DNA from: Pantoea sp. Brub
GTDB lineage: Bacteria > Pseudomonadota > Gammaproteobacteria > Enterobacterales > Enterobacteriaceae
DNA: 64,000 nt
Direction: 5' to 3'
Assembly (NCBI GenBank): GCA_016642085.1
Contig: VOQV01000002.1
Location: 1 to 64,000 of the forward strand
Below, piece after piece: positions 10,462 to 23,938 of this stretch. A program made the position numbers and the translations under genes. The notes under the pieces were generated by a model, which saw only the letters and a list, made by a program, of their open reading frames with translations, was not told where the DNA came from and ran no database searches. How positions within the stretch are numbered: position 1 is the stretch's first letter; each line of letters opens with the position of its first letter.

Positions 10462-11004
10462 TTAAGGCAATAATTCTTTTACACTTGTTGGCTTTTCTTC
10501 ATTTACAGCTTTGCCTTTATCTTTACCTTCAATGGATATGCCAGTTATACGATAAAAATTATAATCTGGATATTTGCCTGTTCCAGATATCAATAATTCT
10601 TCTTTTTCATAAACTAAATCTTGACGTTTAAATTCAGCTAATTCAAAATCTGGTATTAATTGAATTGCAGTAGTTGGACAAGCTTCTTCACATAAACCAC
10701 AAAAAATACATCTAGAAAAATTAATTCTAAAAAATTCAGGATACCAACGTCCATCTTTAGTTTCATTTTTTTTAAGAGAGATACAACTAACTGGACAAGC
10801 AACTGCACATAAATTACAAGCAACACAACGTTCTTTTCCATCAGGATCACGTGTTAAAACAACTCTACCTCTATAACGTGGAGATAAATAAACTTTTTCT
10901 TCAGGATAAAGTCTAGTTTCTCGTTTAGCGAAAATATGCATACCTGTCATTAAAATACTACGTATTACTGTACCAAAACCAACAATAATATCTTTAAAAC
11001 TCAT
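10462..11004 (-). CDS. nuoI: NADH-quinone oxidoreductase subunit I (two 4Fe-4S clusters)
   Basis: The peripheral-arm subunit carrying clusters N6a and N6b near the membrane. The 180 residues equal the E. coli length. Two full ferredoxin motifs are visible: [12 protein letters not shown] (near 60) and [12 protein letters not shown] (near 99). It lies between nuoH and nuoJ in the standard operon order, 15 bases after nuoH. Confidence 0.97.
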   Translation of the reverse strand: MSFKDIIVGFGTVIRSILMTGMHIFAKRETRLYPEEKVYLSPRYRGRVVLTRDPDGKERCVACNLCAVACPVSCISLKKNETKDGRWYPEFFRINFSRCIFCGLCEEACPTTAIQLIPDFELAEFKRQDLVYEKEELLISGTGKYPDYNFYRITGISIEGKDKGKAVNEEKPTSVKELLP

Positions 11005-11019
11005 TTGTCAGTTCCTTTG

Positions 11020-11997
11020 CTATGTTTTTGTATATATAATTATTGCAGAAGTTACTAATAAATTTAATAAAGTTAAAGGTAAACAAATTTTCCAACTAAA
11101 AGACAACATTTGATCATATCTTGGTCGTGGAAGAGAAGCACGTATTAACATAAATATGATTATAAAAAACATAGTTTTAAATATAAACCATAAATATGGT
11201 GGTAAAAGTGGTCCATGCCAACCACCAAAAAATAACGTAACTATTATGGCAGAAACACTGGTAACTCCTATATATTCTCCTATAAAAAATAAACCAAATT
11301 TCATACCAGAATATTCAATATGATAACCATCAGCTAATTCTTGTTCAGATTCAGGTTGATCAAAAGGATGTCTGTGACAAACTGCAATTGCTGCAATAAA
11401 AAAAGTTAAAAAACCGAAAAATTGTGGTATCACATTCCAAATATATTTTTGACTGTTTATAATGTCATTCATATTAAATGATCCGGCTCTCATTACTACA
11501 CCCATCATAGATAAACCAAGAAAAACTTCATAACTTAATGTTTGTGCAGAAGCACGTATTGCTCCTAATAAAGAATATTTATTATTACTTGACCAACCTG
11601 CAAATAATACACCATAAATAGACAATCCAGCCATCATTAGAAAAAATAATAATCCTATATTTAAATTAATAACAATTAAATTAGATGATATAGGAATTAT
11701 TATAAATATCAATAACATAGACATAAATGTAATAACAGGCGCTAAAGCAAAGAAAAATGGATCGGAAAATGGTGGTATCCAGTCTTCTTTAAAAATGATT
11801 TTAATCATATCAGCTAATAATTGTAAAACCCCTCCCCAACCAACACGATTAGGACCATAACGATTTTGAAACAATCCCAATATGCGACGTTCTAAAAAAC
11901 TCATAAATGATCCACTAATTAATAATACTAATAGAATGATAATAGATTTAAAGATATTTGATGAAATATCTATAAAATTATAATTTAATAAATTCAT
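11020..11997 (-). CDS. nuoH: NADH-quinone oxidoreductase subunit H
   Basis: The membrane subunit forming much of the quinone chamber of complex I. It has 325 residues, the E. coli length, with about eight helices. Invariant segments are present: [14 protein letters not shown] near 42, [15 protein letters not shown] near 135, and [18 protein letters not shown] near 210, the acidic loop facing the quinone site. Its ATG shares one base with the nuoG stop (TAATG). Confidence 0.97.
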   Translation of the reverse strand: MNLLNYNFIDISSNIFKSIIILLVLLISGSFMSFLERRILGLFQNRYGPNRVGWGGVLQLLADMIKIIFKEDWIPPFSDPFFFALAPVITFMSMLLIFIIIPISSNLIVINLNIGLLFFLMMAGLSIYGVLFAGWSSNNKYSLLGAIRASAQTLSYEVFLGLSMMGVVMRAGSFNMNDIINSQKYIWNVIPQFFGFLTFFIAAIAVCHRHPFDQPESEQELADGYHIEYSGMKFGLFFIGEYIGVTSVSAIIVTLFFGGWHGPLLPPYLWFIFKTMFFIIIFMLIRASLPRPRYDQMLSFSWKICLPLTLLNLLVTSAIIIYTKT

Positions 11998-14717
11998 TAA
12001 ATAACTTCCTGTAAATTATCAATGTTTCTATTTATTAAGAAAAGTGGTACACCAGGCATGCCAATCGGTAAACCAATCTGGCCTGATTGCAATTTAGATG
12101 ATGTTTTTATCGGGAATTTAAATATTTGACCTAAACAAGTAAATTGAACAATTATATTGTTACTAAATTTTAGTTTATAAGCATCTTCCTTATTAAGGAG
12201 TAATATTGGATCTAATGCTATTTGTTGAAAAATTGGATCCCGTTGAAACATTTCTTCGCTATCAAATAGTTTATATAAAGGAACAATACGCCAAAAATTA
12301 CTTGGAATAAAAGCATTCGGTATATTATTAAACCAAGGAAGTAATGTTTTTGTAGTTGTAAATATTTTAACTCCAGGATCTCCATGAATTAGTTCACCAC
12401 CTATTTCATTTTGAAATTTATTCCATGATTGTACAGAATTCCATCCAGGATACCAAGCAAATGGAATTTGTGAATTATGTGATTGAGGTTGGTTATTACC
12501 TTCCATAGAAAAAGTAAACATCGTGTCAACATCTTGAGGTTGACGTGGTTCATGTATATTTTTATTAGCTAATATGGCAGTTCGTCCACTAGCACGACAT
12601 GGTAAACGTGATATTTTTTGACCATGAATGCGAAAGTTCGCATTTGGAGATGCACTTTTAATTTCTTTCAAATTTGGAAAATTTACAATTAAATCGTCAA
12701 TAACATTATCTAAACTTTTCCAGCTCACATCACAATTATTAATTTTGTTTTTTAAATAGTGTAACCAACGCCAACTTGCTAATAAAATAATATTATTATC
12801 ATAATATGAAGGATTATACACTTGAAAAAAGCGTTGAGCACGTCCTTCATTATTAATAACAGTACCACTACTTTCAACATAACTAGCAGTTGGAAATACT
12901 AAATTAGCTTTTTTAACTGTATCAGTATTTTGATGATCGATTGCAATTATATTTGCAGCTTTAGTCAATGCAGAATCAATTGATTGTTTAGGTGCATATC
13001 TGTAAAGATCATTTTCTAATATTACTAAAGTATCAGCTTTACCATTATTAATTTCTTTTAAAGCACTATTTAAAGTTTTTTGACCTATAATACTTAAACC
13101 AATACTATTGGTATATCTTGATAATAAAATAAGACTAACATCACTACCCTTACATTTTAAAGATCTTGCTATATTTCCAGCTGCTTCTATAATTGTAGAG
13201 CTACCTGAATGAACGCCCGAAATGATTAGTGGTTTTTTTGCATTTATTAAAGATTTGACAATTAAATTCACTTTATTTTTTAGAGTATTATTAAAATCAA
13301 TGACACATGGAGAATTACAGTCAATTGAATTAGCAATTGCAAAACCAAGACGAGCTTGATCTTCAACTGCTGCATAATAACTCCAAGATGAAATATCATC
13401 TAATTTAGTTTTATAAAAATTTGTTAAAAATAATGGATATTTATCATTTTGAGCTATATTAGATATAGCTGTTGCATGCCAAGATTCTATTTTATATTTT
13501 TTGGCTATTTTATATGCTTTACTTTTAATTGCTTGACGTATTGATAAAGCAAGACGTGCCCCTACTTGAGTAACATCTTCTCCTAAAATTAATATTGCAT
13601 CACAATTTTCAACTTCTCTTAATGAGGGTATATTTATACCGCTTTCAAATAATATTTTAATTATTACATCAAGACATTTTTGTTCAATATCCAACGTACT
13701 TACATAAAAGTTTTCTGCACCAACTAATTTGTAAAGTGCAAAATTACTTTCAAGACTAGCACGAGGAGATCCAATCCCAATTACTTTTTTTGCTTTTTTA
13801 AATATGTTAGCACCTGTATTAAGTGCTTCTTGTATACTAATTTTTACTCTTTGATGTTTCTTTAATTCTATAGGATATAAAGGACGATCTTTACGATTTA
13901 TATAACCATAATTAAATCTTCCTAAATCACAAAGAAAATAATGATTTAAAGTACCATTATAACGATTATTAATACGGCATATTTTGCCATATCGTTCACT
14001 AACACTGATATTACACCCAATACTGCAATGTTGACATATACTAGGTGCAAATTGCATATCCCATTTACGACTATAATTGTCTAAATTTAATTTATCAGTA
14101 AAAACTCCAGTTGGACATATTTCAATTAAATTACCAGAAAATTCATTATTAAGTACATCTCCATCTATACAACCAAAATAGATATTATCATGAGTCCCAT
14201 ATACACCTAAAGATTTGCCACCAGAGTAATCTTTATAATAACGAATACAACGATAGCAAGTTATGCATCGATTCATTTCATGCCGAATGAATGGACTAAT
14301 ATTTTGATTATAATAAGAACGTTTGTTATAACGATATTTGCGTAAAGTATGTCCATTCATGACAGTCATATCTTGTAAATGGCAATTGCCTCCCTCTTCA
14401 CAAACTGGACAATCATGTGGATGATTATTCATTAATAATTCAATTATACTTTTGCGAAATTTTTTTACTTCACTATCTTCAATAGAAATATATGTATTAT
14501 CAACAGCAGGTGTCATACAAGACATAACAATAAAACCAACAGTATCTTTTGAATTTTTAAATTGTTTAATCGCACATTGACGACATGCTCCAATACTTCC
14601 AAGAACAGGATGCCAACAAAAATATGGAATATCTAAACCAAAAGATAAACATATTTTTAATAAATTATCTTTTTCATTTACACTATATTTTTTACCGTCT
14701 ATATGGATTGTGATCAT
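11997..14717 (-). CDS. nuoG: NADH-quinone oxidoreductase subunit G
   Basis: The large Fe-S subunit of the peripheral arm, 906 residues (E. coli 908). The N-terminal [2Fe-2S] site has cysteines in PYFCWHP, GACRQC and MSCMTP. The His-ligated cluster is [12 protein letters not shown] (near 101). A CITCYRC...CPTG cluster follows, then the additional N7 site CQHCSIGC...C (near 226-260), which E. coli has. The rest is a molybdopterin-oxidoreductase-like domain without its cofactor. It starts about 106 bases after nuoF. Confidence 0.97.
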   Translation of the reverse strand: MITIHIDGKKYSVNEKDNLLKICLSFGLDIPYFCWHPVLGSIGACRQCAIKQFKNSKDTVGFIVMSCMTPAVDNTYISIEDSEVKKFRKSIIELLMNNHPHDCPVCEEGGNCHLQDMTVMNGHTLRKYRYNKRSYYNQNISPFIRHEMNRCITCYRCIRYYKDYSGGKSLGVYGTHDNIYFGCIDGDVLNNEFSGNLIEICPTGVFTDKLNLDNYSRKWDMQFAPSICQHCSIGCNISVSERYGKICRINNRYNGTLNHYFLCDLGRFNYGYINRKDRPLYPIELKKHQRVKISIQEALNTGANIFKKAKKVIGIGSPRASLESNFALYKLVGAENFYVSTLDIEQKCLDVIIKILFESGINIPSLREVENCDAILILGEDVTQVGARLALSIRQAIKSKAYKIAKKYKIESWHATAISNIAQNDKYPLFLTNFYKTKLDDISSWSYYAAVEDQARLGFAIANSIDCNSPCVIDFNNTLKNKVNLIVKSLINAKKPLIISGVHSGSSTIIEAAGNIARSLKCKGSDVSLILLSRYTNSIGLSIIGQKTLNSALKEINNGKADTLVILENDLYRYAPKQSIDSALTKAANIIAIDHQNTDTVKKANLVFPTASYVESSGTVINNEGRAQRFFQVYNPSYYDNNIILLASWRWLHYLKNKINNCDVSWKSLDNVIDDLIVNFPNLKEIKSASPNANFRIHGQKISRLPCRASGRTAILANKNIHEPRQPQDVDTMFTFSMEGNNQPQSHNSQIPFAWYPGWNSVQSWNKFQNEIGGELIHGDPGVKIFTTTKTLLPWFNNIPNAFIPSNFWRIVPLYKLFDSEEMFQRDPIFQQIALDPILLLNKEDAYKLKFSNNIIVQFTCLGQIFKFPIKTSSKLQSGQIGLPIGMPGVPLFLINRNIDNLQEVI

Positions 14718-14823
14718 AAAAAATTATCTTCTATACAAACCTGTTTAAATGAATAATAATTGTTATTTATAATAATTAGTAAATATAAATGTGCAAAACA
14801 CTAATTATCATTAAATATATTAT

Positions 14824-16173
14824 TTATATGAATTTGATTTTATAATCATTAGGTTGAATTCCTGCAATTGGTTGAATATCAACAGGCATTGTTGATATTA
14901 TTCCATCTTCAAATTCTTCACGAAAATACTTAATTGCACTTTGTAATGGTTCAACAGCACCAGGTGCGTGAGCACAAAAAGATTTACCAGGACTAAGATT
15001 TTGACATATTTGTTGTAATATTTCAATATCACCAGGTTTACCTTGTTTTTGTTCTAAATCATGTAAAATTTTTACACTCCATGGTAATCCTTCTCGGCAT
15101 GGTGTACATAAGCCACAAGACTCTCTTGCAAAAAATTTTTCGATATTTAATACTAGTGAAACCATGTTAATTTTATCATCGACAGCCATAGCAATAGCAG
15201 TACCTAAACGACTACCAGCTTGAGTAATACTTAAAAATTCCATTGGCAAATGTAAATGTTCATTAGTTAAGAAATCAGTACTTGCTCCTCCTGGTTGCCA
15301 AGCTTTAAGTTTTAATCCAGTTTTCATACCACAGGCATAATCTTCAAGAATTTCATGAGCTGTAATGCCAAATGGTAATTCCCATAAACCAGGATTATTA
15401 ACTCGTCCAGAAAAACCCATTATCTTAGTTCCAGTATCTGGACTTTTAGAAATATTCTTATACCACGATACTCCATTAGCTACAATAGCTGGTATATTTG
15501 ATAAAGTTTCAACATTATTTATACAAGTAGGTCTTCCCCAAAGACCTACATTCGCAGGAAATGGAGGTTTAAAACGAGGGTTAGCCCTTTTACCTTCCAA
15601 TGAATTAATTAATGCAGTTTCTTCTCCACAAATATAACGGCCAGCACCAGTATGAATAATCAAATCAAAATTAAAATTACTATTTAAAATATTATTCCCA
15701 AGTAAATTAGCTTCATATGCTTCATTAATAGCTTTTCTTAAATGAATAGCAGCGTCTATATATTCACCACGCAAAAAAATATAACCTCGATAAGTATTTA
15801 AAGCAAAAGCAGTTATTAACATACCTTCAATTAATTGATGAGGCATTTGTTCCATTAATAAACGATCTTTATAGGTACCTGGTTCCATTTCATCTGCATT
15901 ACAAATTAAATATTTTTTTTTAATTAAATTATCTTTAGGCATTAAACTCCATTTTAAACCAGTAGGAAAACCTGCTCCACCTCTTCCCTTTAAACCAGAT
16001 TCTGAAATTAATGCTATTAATTCACTAGAAAGCATTGTATTTAAAGCTATTTTTGCACCTATATATCCATTTTTACTACAATATTCTTTCATCCAAACTG
16101 GTTTTTTATCTTTTCTTAAACGCCATGTTAAAGGATGAGTTTCAGGGGTCATGATAATTTGTTTTTCTATCAT
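14824..16173 (-). CDS. nuoF: NADH-quinone oxidoreductase subunit F (NADH- and FMN-binding)
   Basis: The subunit that oxidises NADH through FMN and passes electrons to cluster N3. It has 449 residues (E. coli 445). The FMN/NADH site is intact: [10 protein letters not shown] near 63, [13 protein letters not shown] near 92, and ICGEETALI near 180. The 4Fe-4S ligands are ESCGLCTPC near 350 and FCAHAPG near 396. It overlaps nuoE by 4 bases. The intact flavin site contrasts with the degraded, homologous site in RsxC. Confidence 0.97.
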   Translation of the reverse strand: MIEKQIIMTPETHPLTWRLRKDKKPVWMKEYCSKNGYIGAKIALNTMLSSELIALISESGLKGRGGAGFPTGLKWSLMPKDNLIKKKYLICNADEMEPGTYKDRLLMEQMPHQLIEGMLITAFALNTYRGYIFLRGEYIDAAIHLRKAINEAYEANLLGNNILNSNFNFDLIIHTGAGRYICGEETALINSLEGKRANPRFKPPFPANVGLWGRPTCINNVETLSNIPAIVANGVSWYKNISKSPDTGTKIMGFSGRVNNPGLWELPFGITAHEILEDYACGMKTGLKLKAWQPGGASTDFLTNEHLHLPMEFLSITQAGSRLGTAIAMAVDDKINMVSLVLNIEKFFARESCGLCTPCREGLPWSVKILHDLEQKQGKPGDIEILQQICQNLSPGKSFCAHAPGAVEPLQSAIKYFREEFEDGIISTMPVDIQPIAGIQPNDYKIKFI

Positions 16174-16685
16174 TTATATTGCTCCAAAATAGTAGCAATA
16201 AATTCCTGTTTTAAATTGGTATATGTTTTGTCGTTTATCATTATTACCGGTCCTTTATCACAATTACCTAAACAACAAACAGGTAATAAAGTAAATTTAT
16301 TATCATGAGTAGTTTGACCAGGTTTAATATTTAAATGATTTTCTATAAATAACTTAATATCTTCATAACCATTAATATAACATACCACACTATCACAATA
16401 ACGAATGATATAGCGACCAACAGGTTGACGAAAAATTTGACTATAAAACGTAGCTATACCTTCTAAATCACTAGCAGGAATTTGAAGTATTTTAGAAATA
16501 GCAATGATTGCATCATTAGATATCCATCCTCGGTTATTTTGTACAATTTTTAATGCTTCAATAGATAATGCTCTTGTATTTTCATAATATTTTTTTTCAT
16601 ATTTAATAGCATTACATTCTGCTTGACTTAGCACAAATGATTCTTTGGTATGTTTTTTCGTAACAACTATTTTTTTTATGTACAT
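16170..16685 (-). CDS. nuoE: NADH-quinone oxidoreductase subunit E ([2Fe-2S])
   Basis: A thioredoxin-fold subunit carrying cluster N1a next to the flavin. Its ligands are visible in RYCDSVVC and VCCLGNC. I chose the ATG at 16685 (MYIKK), giving 171 residues (E. coli 166) and starting 4 bases after the nuoCD stop. An in-frame ATG at 16721 lies inside nuoCD and adds residues absent from the family. The stop overlaps nuoF. Confidence 0.93.
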   Translation of the reverse strand: MYIKKIVVTKKHTKESFVLSQAECNAIKYEKKYYENTRALSIEALKIVQNNRGWISNDAIIAISKILQIPASDLEGIATFYSQIFRQPVGRYIIRYCDSVVCYINGYEDIKLFIENHLNIKPGQTTHDNKFTLLPVCCLGNCDKGPVIMINDKTYTNLKQEFIATILEQYK

Positions 16686-16689
16686 ATAC

Positions 16690-18489
16690 TTAACGATCCA
16701 CATCAGACATAACAAAATCAATACTACCTAAATAAACAATTAAATCAGATATTGAACTACCACGTATTACTGAAGGAATTTGTTGAAGATGGGGAAAACT
16801 TGGAGTACGTATACGCGTACGGTAACTCATATTTGTACCATCACTAATTAAATAATAACTATTTATACCTTTAGTTGCTTCTATCATTTGAAAAGTTTCA
16901 TTAGCAGGTATAACTGGACCCCATGATATATTAATAAAATGAGTAATTAAAGTTTCTATATGTTGTAATGTACGTTCTTTAGGTGGAGGTGTAGTTAAAG
17001 GATGATCTACTTTAAATGGTCCTTCAGGCATATTTATTAAACATTGTTTTAAAATAGATAATGATTGCCATATTTCTTCCATCTTTAATTTAACTCTAGT
17101 ATAAGAATCACTAATGCCAGTACCTATGGGAATTTCAAAATCAAACGATTCATAGCCTGAATATGGACGATATTTGCGTAAATCAAAATCTACTCCTGTA
17201 GCTCTTAAGCCTGCACCAGTAGTTCCCCATGCTAATGCTTCATGTTTATTATAAGACGCAATACCTTGTGAGCGTTTCATTAATATTTTATTTTTTAAAG
17301 CAACTGTATCATATTCTTTTATTCTTTTTGGTATCCAATTAAGAAGATTACGTAACAATTTATCCCAACCTTGAGGCAGATCATGAGCTAAGCCTCCAAT
17401 TCTAAACCAAGCAGGGTGCATACGAAAACCAGTAATAGCTTCAATAACATCATAAATTTTTTGACGATCAGTAAATGCTAAAAATACTGGAGTCATAGCA
17501 CCAACATCTTGAATAAAAGTAGAAATATATAGTAAATGACTATTAATGCGAAATAGTTCAGACAACATTACTCGAATAACATTTATACGATCCGATACAA
17601 CAATACCAGCTAGCTTTTCCACTGCTAATATGTATGGCATTTCATTTACACATCCACCTAAGTATTCAATACGATCTGTATATGGAATATAGCTATGCCA
17701 AGATTGTCGTTCAGCCATTTTTTCTGCACCACGATGGTGATAACCTATATCTGGAACACAATCTATTATTTTTTCTCCATTTAATTGAAGAAAAATGCGA
17801 AATGCACCATGTGCAGAAGGATGATTAGGTCCAAGGTTAAGAAACATAAAATCTTGACTACCTGTACTTCGTTCCATACCGTAATCTTCTGGATTTAGAA
17901 CTAATGCTTCCATTTCTAAATCTTCTTTTTGTTTATTTAATATAAAAGGATTAAATTCAGTAGCACGTGCTGGATAATCTTTTCGTAAAGGATGACCTTT
18001 CCAATTAGATGGCATAATAATTCGTACTAAATTTGGGTGTCCATCAAACTTAATACCAAACATTTCCCATGTTTCTCGTTCATACCAATTTGCATTTACA
18101 AAAATTTTAGTAATAGTAGGAATATGTAAATCATTTTCAGATAAAGCTACTTTAATTATCATATCTTTATTATGTAATATAGATAATAAATGATAAAAAA
18201 CGGAAAAATCTGCTTTAGGTAAATTTACACGCTGAGTACGAAAACGTTCATCTATACCGTGTAAATCATATAACATTGTATAAAAATTAGGTTTTTTAGT
18301 TAAAACTTTAACTATTTTTATTAATTGATTGCGATTAATCCATATGACTAAAATACCCATTCTGCTAGATTGAACAATGAAATTTCCTATTCCTAAATAT
18401 TTATTTAATTCATGAATTACTGGATCATCTAAATGATCTTGATTTTTAGGTGCACTAGTATTTTTTACATTGAAATTTATCATAAACAA
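16690..18489 (-). CDS. nuoCD: NADH-quinone oxidoreductase subunits C and D, fused
   Basis: A single 599-residue protein, one shorter than E. coli NuoCD. Residues 1 to about 190 are the 30-kDa C module ([26 protein letters not shown]). The remainder is the 49-kDa D module that binds quinone and cradles cluster N2 ([23 protein letters not shown], and the C-terminal [13 protein letters not shown]). The fusion is a gammaproteobacterial trait. It follows nuoB after about 85 bases. Confidence 0.97.
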   Translation of the reverse strand: MFMINFNVKNTSAPKNQDHLDDPVIHELNKYLGIGNFIVQSSRMGILVIWINRNQLIKIVKVLTKKPNFYTMLYDLHGIDERFRTQRVNLPKADFSVFYHLLSILHNKDMIIKVALSENDLHIPTITKIFVNANWYERETWEMFGIKFDGHPNLVRIIMPSNWKGHPLRKDYPARATEFNPFILNKQKEDLEMEALVLNPEDYGMERSTGSQDFMFLNLGPNHPSAHGAFRIFLQLNGEKIIDCVPDIGYHHRGAEKMAERQSWHSYIPYTDRIEYLGGCVNEMPYILAVEKLAGIVVSDRINVIRVMLSELFRINSHLLYISTFIQDVGAMTPVFLAFTDRQKIYDVIEAITGFRMHPAWFRIGGLAHDLPQGWDKLLRNLLNWIPKRIKEYDTVALKNKILMKRSQGIASYNKHEALAWGTTGAGLRATGVDFDLRKYRPYSGYESFDFEIPIGTGISDSYTRVKLKMEEIWQSLSILKQCLINMPEGPFKVDHPLTTPPPKERTLQHIETLITHFINISWGPVIPANETFQMIEATKGINSYYLISDGTNMSYRTRIRTPSFPHLQQIPSVIRGSSISDLIVYLGSIDFVMSDVDR

Positions 18490-18574
18490 ATCACAAATTT
18501 TAGTTTATAATTAACTAATTTGAACGTTAGTACATAATTAATTTAAAGTTATATGAATTTAAGATAATATTATT

Positions 18575-19249
18575 CTAAATTTTATCTTGTGTTCTTAATT
18601 TACTTACAGAAATATGTTCTTTATGTTTTTTTTTTCTTTCAGATGTAACATTAGCACGATAAATACCTTGATCCCCTATTACCCAGGAAAGTGGCCGACG
18701 TTCTTTATCTATTACATCTTGTAATAATAATAATCCCTGTATATAAGCTTCTGGACGAGGTGGACAACCAGGAATGTATATATCAACAGGTAGAAATTTA
18801 TCAACGCCTTGAACTACAGAATATATATCGTACATACCACCAGAATTAGCACAAGCACCCATAGAAATTACCCATTTAGGTTCTAACATTTGGTCATATA
18901 AACGTTGTATTACTGGTGCCATTTTTATAAAAGGAGTACCTGCTATTACCATAAAATCAGCTTGACGAGGGGATGAACGCATAACTTCTGAACCAAATCG
19001 TGCAACATCATGCACTGCAGTGAAAGATGTTACCATTTCAACATAACAACAAGACAGACCAAAATTATAAGGCCAAAGAGAATTTTTTCTACCCCAATTA
19101 ATTATTTTATGTAATGTTTTTTTAAGTTTACCCATATAAATATTGCGATTAACATATTGCTCTAACGGATCATTAACAATTTGTTTATTTTCTAATGGAT
19201 AATTGTTATTGCTATTGGATATATTAATTTTAGTTAAGGTATATTGCAT
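18575..19249 (-). CDS. nuoB: NADH-quinone oxidoreductase subunit B (cluster N2)
   Basis: This subunit carries the terminal cluster N2, which reduces quinone. The four ligands are visible: adjacent cysteines in GLSCCYVEM, one in [10 protein letters not shown] and one in IPGCPPRPE. The start is taken as the ATG at 19249 (MQYTLTKI), which matches the E. coli N-terminus and lies one base after the nuoA stop. An upstream ATG at 19273 would overlap nuoA. The product has 224 residues (E. coli 220), with a short insertion after MGKL. Confidence 0.94.
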   Translation of the reverse strand: MQYTLTKINISNSNNNYPLENKQIVNDPLEQYVNRNIYMGKLKKTLHKIINWGRKNSLWPYNFGLSCCYVEMVTSFTAVHDVARFGSEVMRSSPRQADFMVIAGTPFIKMAPVIQRLYDQMLEPKWVISMGACANSGGMYDIYSVVQGVDKFLPVDIYIPGCPPRPEAYIQGLLLLQDVIDKERRPLSWVIGDQGIYRANVTSERKKKHKEHISVSKLRTQDKI

Positions 19250-19250
19250 C

Positions 19251-19706
19251 TTAATATTTGCCTTTTTTAGCATTATTAATTTTTATAAAATAATTATTAA
19301 ACTGGTTATGCAGAATTTCATTTTTATTGGGTATGCAATCCCAATTTAATACTCCCATTTTTATAATATAAATTAAACTTACCAAAAGCACTGCAATAAA
19401 CATTGTTGCTTCTATAAAACCGATCCAGCCATTTTCACGTACAGAAACTGACCATAAATATAAAAACAGTGCTTCAACATCAAATATTACAAATAACATA
19501 GCAATTAAATAAAATTTTATTGATAATCTTATATTTGTATTTCCAACAGATTTAATGCCAGATTCAAAAGGTGTATTCTTGTAACGTGAATAAGATTTAC
19601 CACCTAATATCCAACCGCCTATTAACATTATAATACAAATAAAAAAACTAATAAGAAAAAAAATAGCAAAAGACCAATGATCATTTGTTTCATTATTATA
19701 TAACAT
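19251..19706 (-). CDS. nuoA: NADH-quinone oxidoreductase subunit A
   Basis: The first gene of the nuo operon: a three-helix membrane subunit at the junction of the two arms, 151 residues (E. coli 147). The conserved loop [20 protein letters not shown] (near 45-65) and the acidic helix [13 protein letters not shown] are intact. There is no strong ribosome-binding site before the ATG. The operon promoter should lie in the spacer upstream. Confidence 0.95.
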   Translation of the reverse strand: MLYNNETNDHWSFAIFFLISFFICIIMLIGGWILGGKSYSRYKNTPFESGIKSVGNTNIRLSIKFYLIAMLFVIFDVEALFLYLWSVSVRENGWIGFIEATMFIAVLLVSLIYIIKMGVLNWDCIPNKNEILHNQFNNYFIKINNAKKGKY

Positions 19707-20195
19707 ATAATTAAGTTAACTCATGTGTGTAAATTAAATTCATATAATTATGAATAATATATATTATTATATAACAGTAATTGTTATATATAAATAATAT
19801 TAGTATTATATATATTACATCAAATTATAATAACAATTTATTTTGTTATAAAATTTGTATAAAATTGTACACTAAATGCTATCTTTACTATTTAATAACT
19901 TTTATTGTTCTAATGTAAATAAATTATATTTATACGTTAGAAACGTATTAATTATTATTAAATACATTATATATGTATTTAATAATAATTAGATAAAACA
20001 TAAAAAATATTTTTTAACTTATTAAAATTTATATTATTTATATACAATATAATTATTATTTATAAATTATAATTTATACTTGTATTAATATATGGTAATA
20101 TAAATAGATATATATAACTGTAGCTAAAATACATATAATATTTTGTCTATTAATGCATGTTAAATATATTAATCAGCAAATATATGAAATAAATT
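19707..20195. other. Spacer between xthA and nuoA
   Basis: About 490 bases of very A+T-rich DNA with no reading frame. It must hold the nuoA promoter on the minus strand and the end of the xthA transcript. In E. coli nuo and xthA are far apart, so this spacer marks a rearrangement junction. I see no repeat or mobile-element remnant. Confidence 0.5.
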
Positions 20196-21002
20196 CTAAA
20201 TATTAAAAACAGCCCAAATTGGCGCATGATCTGAAGGTTTCATCATACCCCGAATATCATAATCAATACCACTGTCAATACAATATGCAGCAAGTTTTTC
20301 ACTTGCTAATAATAAATCTACACGTAATCCTCTATTTTCAATAAAACCTTTTGATCTATAATCAAACCATGAAAAACAATTATTTATATGTGGATGATGG
20401 TTACGCCATGTATCAATAAATCCTAATTGTAATAAATTATTCATCCACTCACGTTCTTCTGGAAGAAAAGAACATTTACCAATTCGTAACCAACGTTGAC
20501 GATTTTTTTCTCCTATACCAATATCTATATCATTATAACTAATATTCATATCCCCCATGATTATTATCAATTTATTTTTTTCTAATCTTTGAATTAAATA
20601 ATTTTTAAGATCATAAAAAAAATCTTTTTTTTTAGTAAATTTGATTTTATTATTGCGATTTTCTCCTTGAGGAAAATAACCATTAATTACAATGATATTA
20701 CCAATATTACTAGAAATTTCTATTGTAATTAAACGTCGTTGAACATTTTCTTCCTCTGCTGGAAAACCTTTAAATATTTTAATTGGATGTATTTTAGTTA
20801 AAATTGCAACACCATAATGTCTTTTTTCTCCGTGATAAAAAGAATGATAACCTAATGTATTTATATAATCATGTGGAAATAAATCATCTTGTACTTTAGT
20901 TTCTTGTAATCCAATTATATCTGGTTCATGTTTTTTAATTAATGTTTCAAGTTGATGTATTCGTGCTCTTATTCCATTCAGGTTAAATGAAACTAATTTC
21001 AT
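20196..21002 (-). CDS. xthA: Exodeoxyribonuclease III (AP endonuclease)
   Basis: The major AP endonuclease and 3'-phosphatase of base-excision repair. It has 268 residues, exactly the E. coli length. The metal and catalytic residues are in place: Asn7 (FNLNG), Glu34 (LQETK), the GDMN motif near 151, and His259 (SDHAPIW). It stands alone, divergent from galU. With Nth in this window it provides lesion removal and strand cleavage. Confidence 0.96.
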   Translation of the reverse strand: MKLVSFNLNGIRARIHQLETLIKKHEPDIIGLQETKVQDDLFPHDYINTLGYHSFYHGEKRHYGVAILTKIHPIKIFKGFPAEEENVQRRLITIEISSNIGNIIVINGYFPQGENRNNKIKFTKKKDFFYDLKNYLIQRLEKNKLIIIMGDMNISYNDIDIGIGEKNRQRWLRIGKCSFLPEEREWMNNLLQLGFIDTWRNHHPHINNCFSWFDYRSKGFIENRGLRVDLLLASEKLAAYCIDSGIDYDIRGMMKPSDHAPIWAVFNI

Positions 21003-21360
21003 AAATTATACCACGCAATAAATAAATATATTTTATATACCTATATTAAATTTAACCAACATTAGATATCAATGATATTTTTCTCAATGTATATTTATAT
21101 ATGACATATAAATTGTTTATTGAAAATGTATATTATTTGTTTTATATATTATTATTTTCTTATTAAAAGTATAACATTGATCGCAATAAATATTATTTAA
21201 TAAATTAATAAATGTTAATATAATATATTTAAACATTAAATTATTTTCATTTTAATTGATATAGCTAATTATATTCATTTATCGTTCATATTGATATATC
21301 TATTAATTAGATAAAGAATTATATATGTAATACTCATTTAAAATAAAAGAAATCTCTCAT
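21003..21360. other. Divergent promoter region between xthA and galU
   Basis: A 358-base A+T-rich region between divergent genes, so promoters for both are expected. No clear -35/-10 pair stands out against the background, and there is no reading frame or inverted repeat of note. Confidence 0.5.
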
Positions 21361-22269
21361 ATGTTTAATGACAAATTTAAAGTTAAACAAGCAATCATAC
21401 CAGCAGCTGGATTAGGAATACGCATGTCACCTGTTACTAAAATAATTCCTAAAGAAATGTTACCATTAGTTGATAAACCTATAATTGAATACATTCTTAG
21501 AGAATGTATTTTATCTGGCATTAATGATATTATTTTAGTTACACATCCATCTAAACATTGTATAAATAATTATTTTAATATTGATCACTCAGATAAACAA
21601 ATAAAACAAAACATTAAATTTCAATTATTAGCTAATTCAGAATCTACTATTTCTGCTAACATTACAATAATACAAATTCCAGAAAATAATATAAAAGGAA
21701 TAGGATATGCAATTATGTGTGCTTATCCTTTAATAGGCAATAAACCGATTGCAATAATTTTACCAGATGTAATTATCGATGAATATAAATCTAATCTAAA
21801 TAAAACTAATTTAGCAGCAATGTTAATTCGTTATGAAAAAACAGGTTGCAGTCAAATTATGGTAAAATCAGTATCTGATGTTACTGCTTATGGTATAGTA
21901 GATTGTAAAGGAGTTGAATTAAATCCAGGTGAATATGCTAAAATAATAGGTGTAATTGAAAAACCAAAATCACATGAAACATTATCTAAGATGGCAATAG
22001 TAGGTCGTTATGTACTATCAGCAGACATTTGGCAAATAATACAGAATACCCCTTTAGGAAAAGATAACGAAATGCAATTAACTGATTCTATTAATATATT
22101 AATAGGCAAAAGATCTGTTGAGGCATATTATTTAGAAGGAGTAAGCTATGATTGCGGAAATAAATTAGGATATATGAAAGCTTTTGTAGAATATGGCATA
22201 CATCATGCAGACTTAGGAAAATATTTTTCTCAATGGCTTTATAATCTCTTTTTTCAAAATAATAATTAA
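21361..22269 (+). CDS. galU: UTP--glucose-1-phosphate uridylyltransferase
   Basis: Makes UDP-glucose from UTP and glucose-1-phosphate. It has 302 residues, the E. coli length. The nucleotidyltransferase signature lies near 15-40 (PAAGLGIRM, then PKEMLPLVDKP). The sugar-binding region VIEKPKSHETLS is near 200, and the C-terminal YDCGNKLGYMKAF is present. The gene converges with cls. UDP-glucose may feed surface glycolipids; its user is not in the window. Confidence 0.95.
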   Translation: MFNDKFKVKQAIIPAAGLGIRMSPVTKIIPKEMLPLVDKPIIEYILRECILSGINDIILVTHPSKHCINNYFNIDHSDKQIKQNIKFQLLANSESTISANITIIQIPENNIKGIGYAIMCAYPLIGNKPIAIILPDVIIDEYKSNLNKTNLAAMLIRYEKTGCSQIMVKSVSDVTAYGIVDCKGVELNPGEYAKIIGVIEKPKSHETLSKMAIVGRYVLSADIWQIIQNTPLGKDNEMQLTDSINILIGKRSVEAYYLEGVSYDCGNKLGYMKAFVEYGIHHADLGKYFSQWLYNLFFQNNN

Positions 22270-22474
22270 TTTTTTTGCATTTGTTATTAAAATTTATATT
22301 GTAAATATTTGAAATATTATATTTTTATTATGTGCATTTTATTAAGTATTTTAACTTTATTATTCATTGTTCACATTTTGCATATCAATAACACACTTAT
22401 TTATGTAGTTAATAGTTTGAATATTTCTAATATAAACAAATATTTAAAATACATCAATGTTTATATACACTTTT

Positions 22475-23938
22475 TTATAACAGTGGACTAAAAAAATAAA
22501 ATATTCGTTCAACAATGCGTTTCCACCATGAACGTTTTAACCAAAGTGCTTGATCTAATAAAATAGAATTAGCAATATATTTTTTTTGTAAATAATACAT
22601 ATTATTGCTAAAATTAGAGTCATCTACAATTAATGTAATTTCAAAATTAAGCCATAAACTTCTCATATCAAGATTAAAAGTGCCTAATAAAGTTAATTGT
22701 CTGTCTACTAATATACTCTTTGTATGGAGCAAACCTCCTTTAAATTGATAAATTTTAACTCCTGCTTTTAATAATTCATTAAAAAAAACTCTACTAGCCC
22801 ATTTTACTAAAAAAGAATCATTATGACGTGGAATAATGATTTTTACATTTACACCACGCAAAGCTGTAGTACAAATTGCATGCAATAGATCATCACTAGG
22901 CACAAAGTAAGGTGTAGTAATAATTAATTGTTTGCGTGCTGAGTATATAGAAGTTAATAGTATTTGATGCATAATGTCTTCTAAAAATTCAGGACCAGAA
23001 GCAATTACGTTAACTGCACATTTATTATTGTGTTTATATAAACGCATAAGTTGTGGGTTAATGGTTGGTGGAATATGATTGCCTGTTTCAATTTCCCAAT
23101 CACAACTAAATATAATACCTATTATAGCTGAGATCGGTCCTTGTATTCTTACCATTAAATCTATCCATTGACCAACTCCAGCACTTTGTTTAAAAAAACG
23201 TGGATCAACTAAATTCATGCTACCAATATAAGCAGTATAATTATCAATTAATACTAATTTACGATGTTGCCGCACATCCATACGACGTAAAAATATACCT
23301 AATAATTTAACTTTCAATGCTTCTATTATATTAATACCAGCACTACGCATTATTGCTACCCATGGACTACGGAAAAATGAAGTGCTGCCAGCAGAATCTA
23401 ACATTAATCTACAATTAACTCCTCTGCGTGATGCTTCTATTAAAGATTCTGCAACTTTATCAGCTAATCCTCCTGGATGCCAGGTATAGAATATAATTTC
23501 TATATTTTGATGTGCATTTTTAATATCATTGATGAGTGATATCATAATTTTATCAGTATTAGAAAGTAATTTTAAATAATTACCTTTAATACCAGGAATA
23601 CCTTGTCTTTGTTTACATAATTGGAACAATGAATATGCAACATTACTATATTCTGCTACAAAAAATTTTTTTAATTGTTTAAAATCATTAAGATATTTAG
23701 CAAGAGTTAGATAAGTAGCATGAACTCTTTTTGTGCGACGCTTACCTAAATATAATTCACCAAATGATAAATAAGCTATAATACCTAATATAGGAAAGAT
23801 ATAAATTATTGAAAACCAAGAAATGACTGAATTAATAGATCTGCGTTTCACTATTAATATTCGTAAAACAATTACACTAATTAATAACAAATAAATCAAT
23901 AAAAAAAATAAATTTATAATTTTATAAAAAATAATCAT
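22475..23938 (-). CDS. cls: Cardiolipin synthase A
   Basis: A membrane enzyme of the phospholipase D family that joins two phosphatidylglycerols to form cardiolipin. It has 487 residues (E. coli ClsA 486). Two N-terminal membrane helices lie within residues 1-60. Two complete HKD motifs follow: [18 protein letters not shown] near 222 and [18 protein letters not shown] near 402. The C-terminal FYFFSPLL is identical to E. coli. It is expressed from its own unit, converging with galU. Confidence 0.96.
   Translation of the reverse strand: MIIFYKIINLFFLLIYLLLISVIVLRILIVKRRSINSVISWFSIIYIFPILGIIAYLSFGELYLGKRRTKRVHATYLTLAKYLNDFKQLKKFFVAEYSNVAYSLFQLCKQRQGIPGIKGNYLKLLSNTDKIMISLINDIKNAHQNIEIIFYTWHPGGLADKVAESLIEASRRGVNCRLMLDSAGSTSFFRSPWVAIMRSAGINIIEALKVKLLGIFLRRMDVRQHRKLVLIDNYTAYIGSMNLVDPRFFKQSAGVGQWIDLMVRIQGPISAIIGIIFSCDWEIETGNHIPPTINPQLMRLYKHNNKCAVNVIASGPEFLEDIMHQILLTSIYSARKQLIITTPYFVPSDDLLHAICTTALRGVNVKIIIPRHNDSFLVKWASRVFFNELLKAGVKIYQFKGGLLHTKSILVDRQLTLLGTFNLDMRSLWLNFEITLIVDDSNFSNNMYYLQKKYIANSILLDQALWLKRSWWKRIVERIFYFFSPLL

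Noticed and set aside
10656-10850. Frames antisense or out of frame inside nuoI and other genes, such as 2156-2524, 15365-15637 and 37028-37312
   Set aside because: They lie within strongly conserved genes, have no similarity to known proteins and are shadows of the true frames.
22309-22491. A 60-codon hydrophobic frame between galU and cls
   Set aside because: It starts with TTG, lacks a ribosome-binding site, overlaps the cls end and resembles no known protein; isoleucine-rich translations are expected from such A+T-rich DNA.
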